Below the pieces are notes generated by a model. The model was not told where the DNA came from. It made no database searches and worked only from the letters and a program-made list of their open reading frames with translations. A stretch of DNA of 64,000 nucleotides, from contig NZ_CANLOB010000002.1 in the NCBI RefSeq assembly GCF_947492815.1, positions 1 to 64,000 of the forward strand. Reading direction: 5' to 3'. Origin of the DNA: an uncultured Dokdonia sp. Its GTDB lineage: Bacteria > Bacteroidota > Bacteroidia > Flavobacteriales > Flavobacteriaceae. Within the stretch, counting starts at the first letter, position 1; the number at the start of each line of letters is the position of its first letter. Shown piece after piece: positions 35,405 through 43,770 of this stretch. A program made the position numbers and the translations under genes.

Positions 35405-35503
35405 ATGGCAAAGACCAATAAGGGCAAGAAAAAAGTATACGTTGCCCCACACAAAAGGAATGGTAAGAAGGTTAAACCTCATTACAGGTCAACCCCTAAT
35501 TAA
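35405..35503 (+). CDS. 32-residue basic peptide with VKPHYR motif
   Basis: ATG at 35405 opens a 32-residue frame with about 11 Lys/Arg, 2 His and no acidic residues. Its second half, APHKRNGKKVKPHYRSTPN, resembles the H.R..G..V..HYR..P motif seen at the ends of various Bacteroidota phage and mobile proteins, here as a free peptide. It is bounded by hairpins on both sides. I infer a nucleic-acid-binding or packaging-type role only from its charge; the function is unknown. Confidence 0.55.
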   Translation: MAKTNKGKKKVYVAPHKRNGKKVKPHYRSTPN

Positions 35504-35516
35504 CACCATTAAAATC

Positions 35517-35543
35517 GAGAGTCTTTAAATTTTCAAGGCTCTC
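35517..35543 (+). terminator. Hairpin after the 32-residue peptide gene
   Basis: GAGAGTCTT / AAGGCTCTC with one G-T pair and a 9-base loop; only a weak T-tract follows. Confidence 0.5.
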
Positions 35544-35596
35544 TTGGGATTTGGAAAGTCCACTTCCGACAATTGTTTAATTAAATTTAGCAAATC

Positions 35597-35668
35597 ATGA
35601 CAACAGTCAGACGCAGAAGAGTGACAATCACTCGTACGATCCGAATTACTACTAGAACTAATAGATAG
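35597..35668 (+). CDS. 23-residue arginine-rich peptide
   Basis: ATG at 35597 opens a 23-residue frame, MTTVRRRRVTITRTIRITTR followed by TNR, with nine arginines and many Thr/Ile in alternation. It ends 12 bases before a strong terminator. The composition suggests an RNA- or DNA-binding peptide, or a chance frame. The regular layout (small frame then hairpin) shared with 35405 is the main support. Confidence 0.35.
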   Translation: MTTVRRRRVTITRTIRITTRTNR

Positions 35669-35680
35669 TAATTCAACAAT

Positions 35681-35709
35681 AAGGCGGAGAGTTAATCTTC
35701 GCCTTTTTT
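35681..35709 (+). terminator. Rho-independent terminator
   Basis: AAGGCGGAGA / TCTTCGCCTT with a T-run, closing the small-peptide region. Confidence 0.8.
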
Positions 35710-35862
35710 GTTGGAACAAATATACTATTATTTTTCATGTAGTGTAATCAGGTATATAATTGCCTTATATCAGGTGATTATGGGTTTGAAAAAATATTTT
35801 AAAAAAATGTTAATTTTTAATAAGTCAACCGTCAATAGGGTATTGATATTTAAAAAACTACT

Positions 35863-37395
35863 ATGAAAACAAAACTATTTTTAGCAATAAGCTTATTGAT
35901 GATGTATGTAACTTCTGCTCAATGGACAGAAGTAGGTGATACTATTTCAGGAGAATCTCCTTTAGCCTTTTTTGGGGAATCAGTTACTATTAGTGGTAAT
36001 GGAAATTATATGGCAGCTGGACAATTTTCGAGAGGAAGTTCGGCAAATGCAGACCTACCTGCCCCTGTTATAATTTATGAGCGTAATGGTGTAAACTGGG
36101 TGGAGATTGATCGTATCGATTCTCCTGTGGTTCCTGATGGAGAACTTGAACAAAGATTTGGAGAAGAAATAGAACTTAGTAATGATGGAAGTAGACTTGT
36201 TATTGGAAATCCAGAACTTTCGTTTAACGTGGTTCAAAATAGAGGCGTCGTATCTGTATATGAGAGACAGGATGATAATTCATATACGCAACTAGGAACT
36301 GATATTGTAAATCCTGGATCCGGTTCTTATTTTGGAGGAGGCGTAAGTATCAGTCCAGACGGAACAACTGTAGCAGTCGGAAGACCTTTTTTAATCCCGA
36401 ATGGTGCTGATGAAGGATTAGTGTATACATTTAGATATGATGGAAATGATTGGGTACAGTTTGGTCAAGTACTAGGAGGAGACACTACAAATGATTTACG
36501 TTTTGGAGAATCAGTTAGTTTAGATGAAGATGGTTCTACATTAATTGTAGGGATTCAAAGAGGTACTGATAATGCTGTCGAAGGAGGTATGGATATTTAT
36601 GAGTATGAAGACACAACAGATACATGGGTGCAATTAGGAAATCGAGTTATTGGCAGTCTACAAACATTTTTAGGAAGCGATCTAGAGATTACTCCTGATG
36701 GAAATACACTCATTGTTGGAGCTAGTGCAAACTTAGATATTGGAGAACCTTCATATGTAGAAGTGTACCAAAGAGAAGGAGATGTTTTTGTACTTAAAGG
36801 AAATAGAGTAGAGTCTGAACTAGGATTTCAAGGCTAGGGAGAGTCTGTGAGTATTACAGATGATGGTAATACGATTGCTTTTGGAGCGCCCCTTATAGGA
36901 CCAAATAATTCTATTGACGAAGAAGGATCTATAAAAGTATATTCATTTCAAAATGGAGATTGGATCTTGAATAACCAATTCTTTGGAGAAATTATTTTTG
37001 AAGCTTTAGGAACTGATATCGCTATGAGTTCAGATGGCGCTGTGATTATTGCTGGAGGGCCATTCTATGATCCAAATGATAATAATGATGCTGTAGGAGG
37101 AGTTCGTACATATATCAATACAAATATTTTAAGTCTAGAAGACAACACATTTACAACAGAAATTACTGCTTTCCCAAATCCAGTACAGGATATTCTTACT
37201 ATCAATTTAGGAGAAAATAAAGCAACAGTTTCAATGACTATATATGATCTTTTAGGACGTGTAGTACAGACAAAGTCTATAGAAAATCAAGATACATTTA
37301 CAGTAAACATAAATACGTTGCCTAGAGGGATTTATATAGGGCAAATAGCTAGTGAAATAGGGAACACAGCTACCATACGATTAGTAAAACAATAA
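35863..37395 (+). pseudogene. T9SS-sorted propeller protein interrupted by an in-frame TAG
   Basis: One 511-codon frame is broken by a single TAG at 36835-36837. Both halves are in the same register. After a signal peptide (MKTKLFLAISLLMMYVTSAQ) come repeats such as FGESVTISGNGNYMAAG, FGGGVSISPDGTTVAVG and FGESVSLDEDGSTLIVG, which look like blades of an FG-GAP-like beta-propeller. The TAG falls inside such a repeat (GFQG-stop-GESVSITDDGNTIAFG), where TGG is a likely ancestor. The C-terminus is a type A T9SS sorting domain (ITAFPNPVQDILTINL ... LVKQ). It is either a recent nonsense mutation or a base error. The first half (35863-36837) could still be secreted but not sorted. Confidence 0.85.
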
Positions 37396-37411
37396 ATGAC
37401 GTTTCATATTT

Positions 37412-37447
37412 TAAAAAAAGAGCATACAATCTTGTATGTTCTTTTTT
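37412..37447 (+). terminator. Rho-independent terminator
   Basis: AAAAAAGAGCATACAA / TTGTATGTTCTTTTTT, 17 bases after the propeller gene stop. Confidence 0.85.
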
Positions 37448-37507
37448 GAATACAATTTTATTTTGAATAGTCAATTGGATTCAAAATTCTTTATAACCAC
37501 CCTACTA

Positions 37508-37534
37508 ATAACCCCGCTTTTTTAGCGGGGTTAT
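37508..37534. terminator. Second terminator between convergent genes
   Basis: TAACCCCGCT / AGCGGGGTTA with a T-rich loop. It probably ends the minus-strand peptide transcript from 37714. Confidence 0.75.
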
Positions 37535-37579
37535 TTAATTTTTATACAGTAAGTTTTACATCATAAAACGAGCTGAAAT

Positions 37580-37714
37580 TTAACAACAGTTTCCAGTAGG
37601 TGTGTACAGAGGTGGACCTTGACAGTCTGGAGGACAGAGACTTCCCACTATTGCTCTTTGTTGTTCTTCATCCAATGGGGTTACCCCTTCTAAGTTTAAA
37701 AATTTGTCTAACAT
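37580..37714 (-). CDS. 44-residue double-glycine-type (RiPP-like) precursor peptide
   Basis: ATG at 37714 opens a 44-residue frame. The first 26 residues, MLDKFLNLEGVTPLDEEQQR then AIVGSL, match the leader of Bacteroidota natural-product precursors: hydrophobic start, GV..L..EEQ.AI, and a G-G-like V-G-S cleavage site. The remainder (CPPDCQGPPLYTPTGNCC) has four Cys and many Pro, as in a disulfide-bonded or modified core. No modification enzyme or bacteriocin exporter is seen within the window. It is the only gene between two terminators and a MITE. Confidence 0.65.
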   Translation of the reverse strand: MLDKFLNLEGVTPLDEEQQRAIVGSLCPPDCQGPPLYTPTGNCC

Positions 37715-37795
37715 CGTATTACGTTTTAAAATTAAAATCATATTAAATTAAATGTAATGATCTGAAAAACAGTAATTTAAATGTTAAGTTAAATC

Positions 37796-37962
37796 TATTT
37801 ATAACCCGTTGTGCATTTTGATAAAATAACTAGTAATTGTCCTATTAATCTTCATTATATATCTCAAATCCTAAAGGAAGTGATGAAGATTTCTTCGATT
37901 CACCCTTCAGGGAGGGGAAAAAATCAAGAAATCTATTCAAAATGCACAACGGGTTATTTATA
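37796..37962. mobile_element. MITE, 151 bp, with 8-bp target duplication
   Basis: Perfect 18-bp inverted repeats ACCCGTTGTGCATTTTGA (37804-37821) and its complement (37937-37954) bound a 151-bp element with no coding capacity. Flanks TATTTATA (37796-37803 and 37955-37962) are identical, as expected of a target site duplication. The ends are so intact that insertion is probably recent. Termini starting AC recall IS982-like ends, but this assignment is from memory and uncertain. It sits about 70 bases upstream of the ECF sigma gene and could affect its expression. Confidence 0.88.
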
Positions 37963-38030
37963 ATAAGTTCTATAAAAAAAGTACTTTTCATGTCATATAC
38001 GAAGTCTATCCAAGAGACTAATAGATAGCA

Positions 38031-38510
38031 ATGAATAAAAATGAGCTAGCCAAGTTGTTAAAAGAACACCATAAAGATGCTTTTCTTTGGGCTAGTCATT
38101 GTTGTCATTATAGTCAAGAAGAAGGAAAAGAAGTGCTACAACGCACCTATTTAAAAATAGTAGAGAAGAAAGCTGTGTATAAGGAAAAAGCAACATTCAA
38201 AACATGGCTGTTTTCTGTAATTCGATTTACAGCAATAGACTATTTAAAAAAGAAAAAAGCGTATGAATCTTTAGAAAAAGTAAAAATAGGAGTAGAAGAT
38301 ACACCTTTTGAGATCCATACGATTGATTATAAAAAGCTTTTAAAACAATTACCAGAGCGACAACATCAAGTGTTGTTATTGGCTTTTTACCATGAGATGA
38401 CTTTGGCTGAGATAGCAACCATTACACAATTACATATAGGAACTATCCGAACACATTATGAAAGAGGAAAAGAAGCTATGAGAACCTTAGTATTAAAAGA
38501 GAACGTATGA
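38031..38510 (+). CDS. ECF-type RNA polymerase sigma factor
   Basis: A 159-residue sigma factor: region 2 at about 10-75 (HHKDAFLWASHCCHYSQEE, FKTWLFSVIRFTAIDYLKKK) and region 4 at about 95-155 (LPERQHQVLLLAFYHEMTLAEIATITQLHIGTIRTHYERG). The next gene overlaps it by 4 bases and encodes a small single-span membrane protein, probably its anti-sigma factor. The operon continues into two envelope genes. The MITE inserted just upstream may lie in its promoter region. Confidence 0.93.
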   Translation: MNKNELAKLLKEHHKDAFLWASHCCHYSQEEGKEVLQRTYLKIVEKKAVYKEKATFKTWLFSVIRFTAIDYLKKKKAYESLEKVKIGVEDTPFEIHTIDYKKLLKQLPERQHQVLLLAFYHEMTLAEIATITQLHIGTIRTHYERGKEAMRTLVLKENV

Positions 38511-38833
38511 ATACAGAAGATCAAAATATCAAGTCCTTTTTTGACGATATGCGCAAAAAAGATACAAAACATACCATCCCTGACTTTGAAGAGTTATTTC
38601 CAGAAAAGAAAGCTTCAAAATTGAGATATCTATTACCCATCGGTATTGCAGCTTCTCTTCTTGTAGGGTTTGGAGTGTGGACAAAAACCCCTAAAACAAT
38701 AGGAGAAGGAGAAGAGCTAGTCATTACCTTAGAAAATCAAGAATTTACTACAGATGTATTACTTTCTGAAGATTTTCCTGTGTTCTCCTGGGAGTCATCT
38801 ACAACCTCATTAATAAACGATTTTAACGATTAA
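38507..38833 (+). CDS. Probable anti-sigma factor (single membrane span)
   Basis: A 108-residue protein with a hydrophilic N-terminus (SFFDDMRKKDTKHTIPDFEEL), one membrane helix at about residues 45-62 (LLPIGIAASLLVGFGVW) and a short acidic C-terminal part. The size, topology and 4-base overlap with the ECF sigma gene suit an anti-sigma factor. No zinc HxxxCxxC motif is present, so the call rests on context. Confidence 0.6.
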   Translation: MNTEDQNIKSFFDDMRKKDTKHTIPDFEELFPEKKASKLRYLLPIGIAASLLVGFGVWTKTPKTIGEGEELVITLENQEFTTDVLLSEDFPVFSWESSTTSLINDFND

Positions 38834-38843
38834 ACGATATACA

Positions 38844-39515
38844 ATGAAACAATTAGTTATACTAGTATTATGCATCGCAGGATATGGAAGCATCTCAGCA
38901 CAAGACGTATTTCAAAGCGAATTATTTGCTGCCGAAACCGTATTAAAATACCGATCAGAATTAGAACTTTCAGAAACTCAAGTCAGTACCATTAAAGAGA
39001 TATATAACGACAATATTTCGTTATTCAATTCAACCAAATGGGATTTAGATGCCATGCAAGTTGATCTCAATAAATTGATTTCCGAAAGTAAAGTAGATGA
39101 AAAAACAGCACTTGCGGCAATGGATAAGATTTCAGCAATGGAGCAAAAACTAAAAAGTCAGCGCCTTAAAATGCTCATTAAAATCAAAAACGAACTCACC
39201 CCAAATCAACAATCAAAACTCAAAGAATTGAGAAAAGATGATGATATCTCTACCTTTAAATTGACAACCCCTATTAGTAAAGATCCCCGAATTGTACTGA
39301 GAGGTGGATCATCAAAAGATGGAAAAACCCCTATGTATGTGATCATTGATCAAAAAGGAGAGAAAAAACTTGTAAATGGAGAAGCTCAAAAAGGATTGTT
39401 AGGCATTTCTCCAGACAACATAGAAAGTGTCAATATCATAAAAGGCAAAGCAGCAACGACAGCATATGGTAAAGATGGAAAAAATGGAGTTGTAGTTATC
39501 AAACTTAAGCAGTAA
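38844..39515 (+). CDS. Spy/CpxP-like periplasmic protein with plug-like tail
   Basis: A 223-residue exported protein. The signal peptide MKQLVILVLCIAGYGSISAQ is followed by a helical part at about 25-140 with the LTxxQ-type sequence ELTPNQQSKLKEL, as in Spy/CpxP chaperone-like proteins. The last 75 residues (GGSSKDGKTPMYVIID ... NIESVNIIKGKAATTAYG ... GVVVIKLKQ) look like the plug edge of a TonB receptor. This fusion is common in Bacteroidota peptide-regulation proteins. It is third in the ECF-sigma operon and may sense envelope stress or interact with a receptor. Confidence 0.7.
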   Translation: MKQLVILVLCIAGYGSISAQDVFQSELFAAETVLKYRSELELSETQVSTIKEIYNDNISLFNSTKWDLDAMQVDLNKLISESKVDEKTALAAMDKISAMEQKLKSQRLKMLIKIKNELTPNQQSKLKELRKDDDISTFKLTTPISKDPRIVLRGGSSKDGKTPMYVIIDQKGEKKLVNGEAQKGLLGISPDNIESVNIIKGKAATTAYGKDGKNGVVVIKLKQ

Positions 39516-39531
39516 AAAATCAAACTGTTTT

Positions 39532-40518
39532 ATGAAAACACTATACTACATCTTTTGTTTTCTTTTTTATGGAAGCTTATATGCACAATCAGTAAGAGGT
39601 ACGGTATATGATGGTGTTACCAAAGAACCCTTACTCGGTGCTTCTGTCTATTTTGAAGGTACTACTATAGGAGGTATTACCAATGAAAAAGGGAAGTTTA
39701 CACTATATACAGAAATAACAAGCACATCACAATTGGTAGTTACCTACCTAGGCTATACAGATGTTGTGCTCAATGCGTCAGAAAAAAAACCACTCACCAT
39801 TTATTTACTCCCTAAAGAAGAATCTCTTGATGAGGTTGTGGTAACCGCCAAACCATTATTTACCAGAGCGCAAATGCTGATAGCATTTCGCAGACAATTC
39901 TTAGGAGAGACTAAAGCAGGACAATCTTGTGAAATCCTTAATGAAGATGCACTCAAATTACGTTATAATGCGTCTAAAAATCAACTTATTGTAAGTTCCA
40001 ATGAAATACTGAGAGTCAAAAATCCATATCTAGGATACGAAATACGTTTCCGTTTATATGATTGCAAGATTTCCTATTTCAGAACATCACTTTCTTCATT
40101 TGATGTACAACAATCCTATTATGCAGGCACTAGTTTCTTTATTGATGAGAAAAAAGAAGTGAGAAGATATAAGAAAAGAAGGCAAGAAGTATATGAAGGC
40201 TCCTCTCTACATTTTATGAGAACGGTTGCAACAGAACAATGGGATGAAGAAGGTTTTACTATTTATAAAAAAGGATTCCCCGCATATCCTAAAACACACT
40301 TTATAGTAAGTGATACCTTAGGTATTAAAAAAGTACAACTCACAGATCCTGTTGCCATTTTGTATGATAAGAAAAAACGTTCTAACGTACGCCCTAAATA
40401 CACCCATTATACCATTGATGGTTTTGGAAATTTCTATCCGCCAGATGCCTTGGTCTTTAGTGGACTTATGGGACAACAACGTCTAGGAGATGCTCTTCCA
40501 TTAGATTACGGATTGTAA
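39532..40518 (+). CDS. Carboxypeptidase-regulatory-like envelope protein
   Basis: A 328-residue protein. The signal peptide is MKTLYYIFCFLFYGSLYAQ, followed by a CarboxypepD_reg-like domain at about 20-105 (VRGTVYDGVTKEPLLGASVYF ... EESLDEVVVTAKPLF). About 220 further residues have no recognised fold. It ends the ECF-sigma operon (16-base gap). Similar proteins precede or accompany TonB receptors; here there is none. Probably periplasmic or outer-membrane attached; the function is unknown. Confidence 0.72.
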   Translation: MKTLYYIFCFLFYGSLYAQSVRGTVYDGVTKEPLLGASVYFEGTTIGGITNEKGKFTLYTEITSTSQLVVTYLGYTDVVLNASEKKPLTIYLLPKEESLDEVVVTAKPLFTRAQMLIAFRRQFLGETKAGQSCEILNEDALKLRYNASKNQLIVSSNEILRVKNPYLGYEIRFRLYDCKISYFRTSLSSFDVQQSYYAGTSFFIDEKKEVRRYKKRRQEVYEGSSLHFMRTVATEQWDEEGFTIYKKGFPAYPKTHFIVSDTLGIKKVQLTDPVAILYDKKKRSNVRPKYTHYTIDGFGNFYPPDALVFSGLMGQQRLGDALPLDYGL

Positions 40519-40530
40519 TTTTTTTAATTC

Positions 40531-40546
40531 CGCTTTCGCGAAAGCG
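40531..40546. repeat. Iterated palindrome copy, intergenic
   Basis: A full CGCTTTCGCGAAAGCG, 12 bases after the gene stop. Confidence 0.92.
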
Positions 40547-40764
40547 TATAATTGCAAACTACTATTTTTAATAGTATGATCTCTGAAAATCATGAATTAG
40601 GGATGCCAATTGGTACTAGATTCTCAAAATATAGAATTAGGCGGAAGGATGAAATTATGCACATAATAGGTGTAAACGTGCTTTTAATCTTATCTAAATC
40701 ACGAATATGAGCCATAAATAAGGTTCTCTATTTTTTATATATTTTGCAATAAATATATATACCC

Positions 40765-42126
40765 ATGAAACAGATACTATCCTTATTCATATTCTTTTTT
40801 GTTTTTAGTAATCCATTACTAGCACAAGAGAGTACAACCCCATTAAGTGACTATACCTGGAAGAGAGGAAAAACAGTGGCCGAAGATGGATACGTAGTAC
40901 TAAAATCTGGAAAAAGATTAGAAGGAGTCATTGTGTTAAAAGGTTCTGAGAATACGGTAGAAGAAGTGATTTTTGAGGGAGAAGGAAAAAAAATAGAATT
41001 TCCTGTTGCAGCACTAAAATCGTATGGACTTCTTAGGAAAATAAATGCAAACGGGCAAAGTACTTCAGCAAATGGACCTATCAATGATAGCCCTGAGAGT
41101 ATGTATGAATGGAGAGATATGGGAGTGGTTATGAATAAAAAGATTACAAGCACACAACCTAGAGATGGCTATGTCATCTTAAAAAATGGAACCCGTTATG
41201 ATGGTCTACTTAAACTAAGAAGAAAAGATGGTGTTCTTAGTAATTATCAAGTAAAAGGAGATAAGAGGTATAAAGGCGATATTTCAGAAGTAGCAAGATA
41301 TGGGTATACGGTTAGTGAAGAAAGTGTCATACAAGAAAATCTAGAAAAACAAGCAAATAAATTTTATCCTGGTAGTATTCAAACAAAAACAGGAATGCAA
41401 CAAGGGGAAATCTCAACGGTAAGCAATCAAAAATTTTATAGTAATAAAATTATTTTTAAAGATGACAAAGGCGCTATGACCGAGTATGTGCCTAGTACAT
41501 TAACTTCTTTTTCTCAAGAGGTAAAAGGAGAAACCAAAAAATATGTAGCGTATAAAGACACGTTTGTCCAAGAAGATTTCTCCGGAGATACGTTTCAACT
41601 ATTTAGAAACCCCTATCCTACATCAACCAATAAATTTTTAACAGGATTAGTAAAAGAAACAATTGTCATAGGGACAAATGCAGCTGCACAAGGAATTGCA
41701 AAAAAAGATGCCAAGAAGAATGGTTACGAAACTCGTATGGATAGTATCATCGCAAATTCACCACCTGAAGATTTAATAGGAATACGTGATGGCCTTGTAA
41801 AACTAAGCGGATATACTACTGCAGAAGAACTTCAAGAAAAGAGCGATAACGAATCCTTAAAAAATAATATAAACGCATTAAATCTTGCATTAGCTGGATA
41901 TGAAGTGCGTAATAGCGAAGGAGGACTTTATAATAAAGAATGGATTATTTTAAATAAAAAATCAGGAGAAGAAACGGTGATTTATAAAGCAAAATATAAA
42001 ACGTTAATGGAACCACTCTTAAAAGGATGTTATGAATATCTTTCATTAGATCGAGGCGATCAACGGGCATATGAAAAATGGTCTAATATTGAGCAGACTA
42101 TCAAAATGTTAGACGGCTGTTACTAA
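40765..42126 (+). CDS. Exported protein of unknown function
   Basis: A 453-residue protein with signal peptide MKQILSLFIFFFVFSNPLLAQ. Two related segments, EDGYVVLKSGKRLEGVIVLK (about 40) and RDGYVILKNGTRYDGLLKL (about 135), suggest duplicated beta domains; similar blocks recur near YVPSTLTSFSQEVKG. No enzyme motif is seen. It is flanked by gaps of 246 and 98 bases and seems to be a single gene. Unknown role, probably periplasmic. Confidence 0.6.
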   Translation: MKQILSLFIFFFVFSNPLLAQESTTPLSDYTWKRGKTVAEDGYVVLKSGKRLEGVIVLKGSENTVEEVIFEGEGKKIEFPVAALKSYGLLRKINANGQSTSANGPINDSPESMYEWRDMGVVMNKKITSTQPRDGYVILKNGTRYDGLLKLRRKDGVLSNYQVKGDKRYKGDISEVARYGYTVSEESVIQENLEKQANKFYPGSIQTKTGMQQGEISTVSNQKFYSNKIIFKDDKGAMTEYVPSTLTSFSQEVKGETKKYVAYKDTFVQEDFSGDTFQLFRNPYPTSTNKFLTGLVKETIVIGTNAAAQGIAKKDAKKNGYETRMDSIIANSPPEDLIGIRDGLVKLSGYTTAEELQEKSDNESLKNNINALNLALAGYEVRNSEGGLYNKEWIILNKKSGEETVIYKAKYKTLMEPLLKGCYEYLSLDRGDQRAYEKWSNIEQTIKMLDGCY

Positions 42127-42224
42127 TCCTAGTTTACTAAAAAATATATCTACGTATTTCTGATAACTTTCAATGATTCTTGCGACCAAGTTTCTAGCTA
42201 TAAAAGAAACTAAAACTTAAAAAA

Positions 42225-42866
42225 ATGAGCGCAATTAAATTAGGAGACATCGCACCAGACTTTACAGCACCTACAACCGAAGGAGAAATCAATTTCCATC
42301 AATGGCTAGGAGATAGCTGGGGAATTCTATTTTCACACCCAGCAGATTATACCCCAGTATGTACAACAGAATTAGGAACTGTAGCACAATATACAGATGA
42401 GTTCAATAAACGTAATGTAAAAGTAGCAGCACTAAGTGTAGATGGTGTTGCCTCACACCATGGATGGATTAAAGATATTAATGAAACTCAAAACACCACC
42501 GTAAACTTTCCAATTATAGGAGATGAAGATCGTAAAGTAGCTACCCTTTATGACATGATTCACCCTAATGCAGATAGTACATTAACAGTGCGTTCTGTAT
42601 TCTTAATTGGTCCAGATAAAAAAGTGAAATTAACTCTTACTTATCCAGCAGCCACAGGAAGAAATTTTGATGAATTATTACGTGTCGTAGACTCTTTACA
42701 ATTGACAGCCTACCATAAAGTAGCTACACCAGCCAACTGGAAACAAGGGGATGATTGTGTGATTGTACCTTCAGTATCCAATGAGCAAATTCCAGAACTA
42801 TTCCCTAAAGGACATACAGAAGTAAAACCATATCTTAGACTCACCCCACAACCTAATATTGAGTAG
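42225..42866 (+). CDS. 1-Cys peroxiredoxin (Prx6 type)
   Basis: A 213-residue thioredoxin-fold peroxidase. The peroxidatic Cys near residue 46 lies in HPADYTPVCTTELG; other family sequence includes KVAALSVDGVASHHGWIKDI, RSVFLIGPDKKVKLTLTYP and TPANWKQGDDCVIVPSV. Length and C-terminus agree with the Prx6 group. It reduces hydrogen peroxide and organic peroxides in the cytoplasm. Monocistronic: an imperfect hairpin repeat follows. Confidence 0.95.
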   Translation: MSAIKLGDIAPDFTAPTTEGEINFHQWLGDSWGILFSHPADYTPVCTTELGTVAQYTDEFNKRNVKVAALSVDGVASHHGWIKDINETQNTTVNFPIIGDEDRKVATLYDMIHPNADSTLTVRSVFLIGPDKKVKLTLTYPAATGRNFDELLRVVDSLQLTAYHKVATPANWKQGDDCVIVPSVSNEQIPELFPKGHTEVKPYLRLTPQPNIE

Positions 42867-42948
42867 GGAAAGTCAAAGAAAGAGTAATAGTTTTTGTAGG
42901 TCTTATAATCTATGGCATTCGAAAATTTGTTGTAAAATTTGAAGTGAA

Positions 42949-43005
42949 GATCCCGTAGAATTTCATACTGTTTGAGCGTAGCGAGTTTATAAAATTCAGG
43001 GATTA
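42949..43005. repeat. Imperfect inverted repeat (dispersed-type)
   Basis: GATCCCGTAGAATTT against AAATTCAGGGATT around TTTGAGCGTAGCGAGTTTA. This wording is common between genes in flavobacteria, so it is probably a dispersed palindromic unit. A T-run at 43040-43048 suggests that transcription of the peroxiredoxin gene stops near here. Nothing else is seen in the 349-base gap. Confidence 0.5.
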
Positions 43006-43215
43006 AACAATAAATTTAGACAAAGTTTCGTGAGCCTAGAATTTTTTTGTTTCTCGTATGTTTGTATAGATTATGTTTCTTTGGAGAAATAAGCAGTAAG
43101 AATGAGAGATGAGAGAAATATTTTGTTTCAGGTAATCTTAGGATATACCGTAAAAAAGAAAGATCGTTTTAGATATTAATAACATTATTCAGCAATTTCT
43201 GATCAATTAATAATA

Positions 43216-43704
43216 ATGAGTCTCAAATTATACATGTCTTTTATCTGGTTTATTGGATTGAATATATATGGACAAATAGATAATAATGTATTATATCAAA
43301 AGGTTTTGAGTGAAAATAGTATTGATAGTATATATGTTTTTGGGCAATGGAATAAAATAGATGGAATAGAAACTCATTTGAAATATTTAGGAATGATATG
43401 TAACAAAAATGAGAACTTCAAAATAGTTACTTCGTCTAGACTCTGGGGATTGTCAAAAAGAGCAACTAATAAGATTTTAGTATTTAGTGAGAAAAATAAA
43501 TATTTAGGTAATTACTATGTAACTATGAAATATGATTTGCCTGCAAAAATCGAGAATAATCAAATTGTATTTTCACCACCTAAAGAGGCTAATTGTGATA
43601 AAGATTTAATCACCCGTATATCTTTTGGTAAAGGAATACCTGAACAATTCTTTATAGAATGTAAAGATGGTAAGGGAGATATATACTTGTTTAATAAAGA
43701 ATAA
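43216..43704 (+). CDS. Small exported protein, unknown
   Basis: A 162-residue protein with a signal-like N-terminus (LKLYMSFIWFIGLNIYGQ) and an otherwise beta-rich, hydrophilic chain (SIYVFGQWNKIDGIETHLKY, YVTMKYDLPAKIENNQIVF). No family is recognised. AT content is higher than in its neighbours and it lies alone between gaps, hinting at acquired or fast-evolving DNA. Confidence 0.55.
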   Translation: MSLKLYMSFIWFIGLNIYGQIDNNVLYQKVLSENSIDSIYVFGQWNKIDGIETHLKYLGMICNKNENFKIVTSSRLWGLSKRATNKILVFSEKNKYLGNYYVTMKYDLPAKIENNQIVFSPPKEANCDKDLITRISFGKGIPEQFFIECKDGKGDIYLFNKE

Positions 43705-43770
43705 CAACTTGCTATAATATAAACATTAAAAAACCTACTGTTTTCTATTGATTATAATAATGAAAAACGT

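Noticed and set aside
36835..36837. Programmed readthrough or pyrrolysine at the TAG
   Set aside because: No sign of a stop-suppression signal, and pyrrolysine is not expected in this group. A mutation or base error is simpler.
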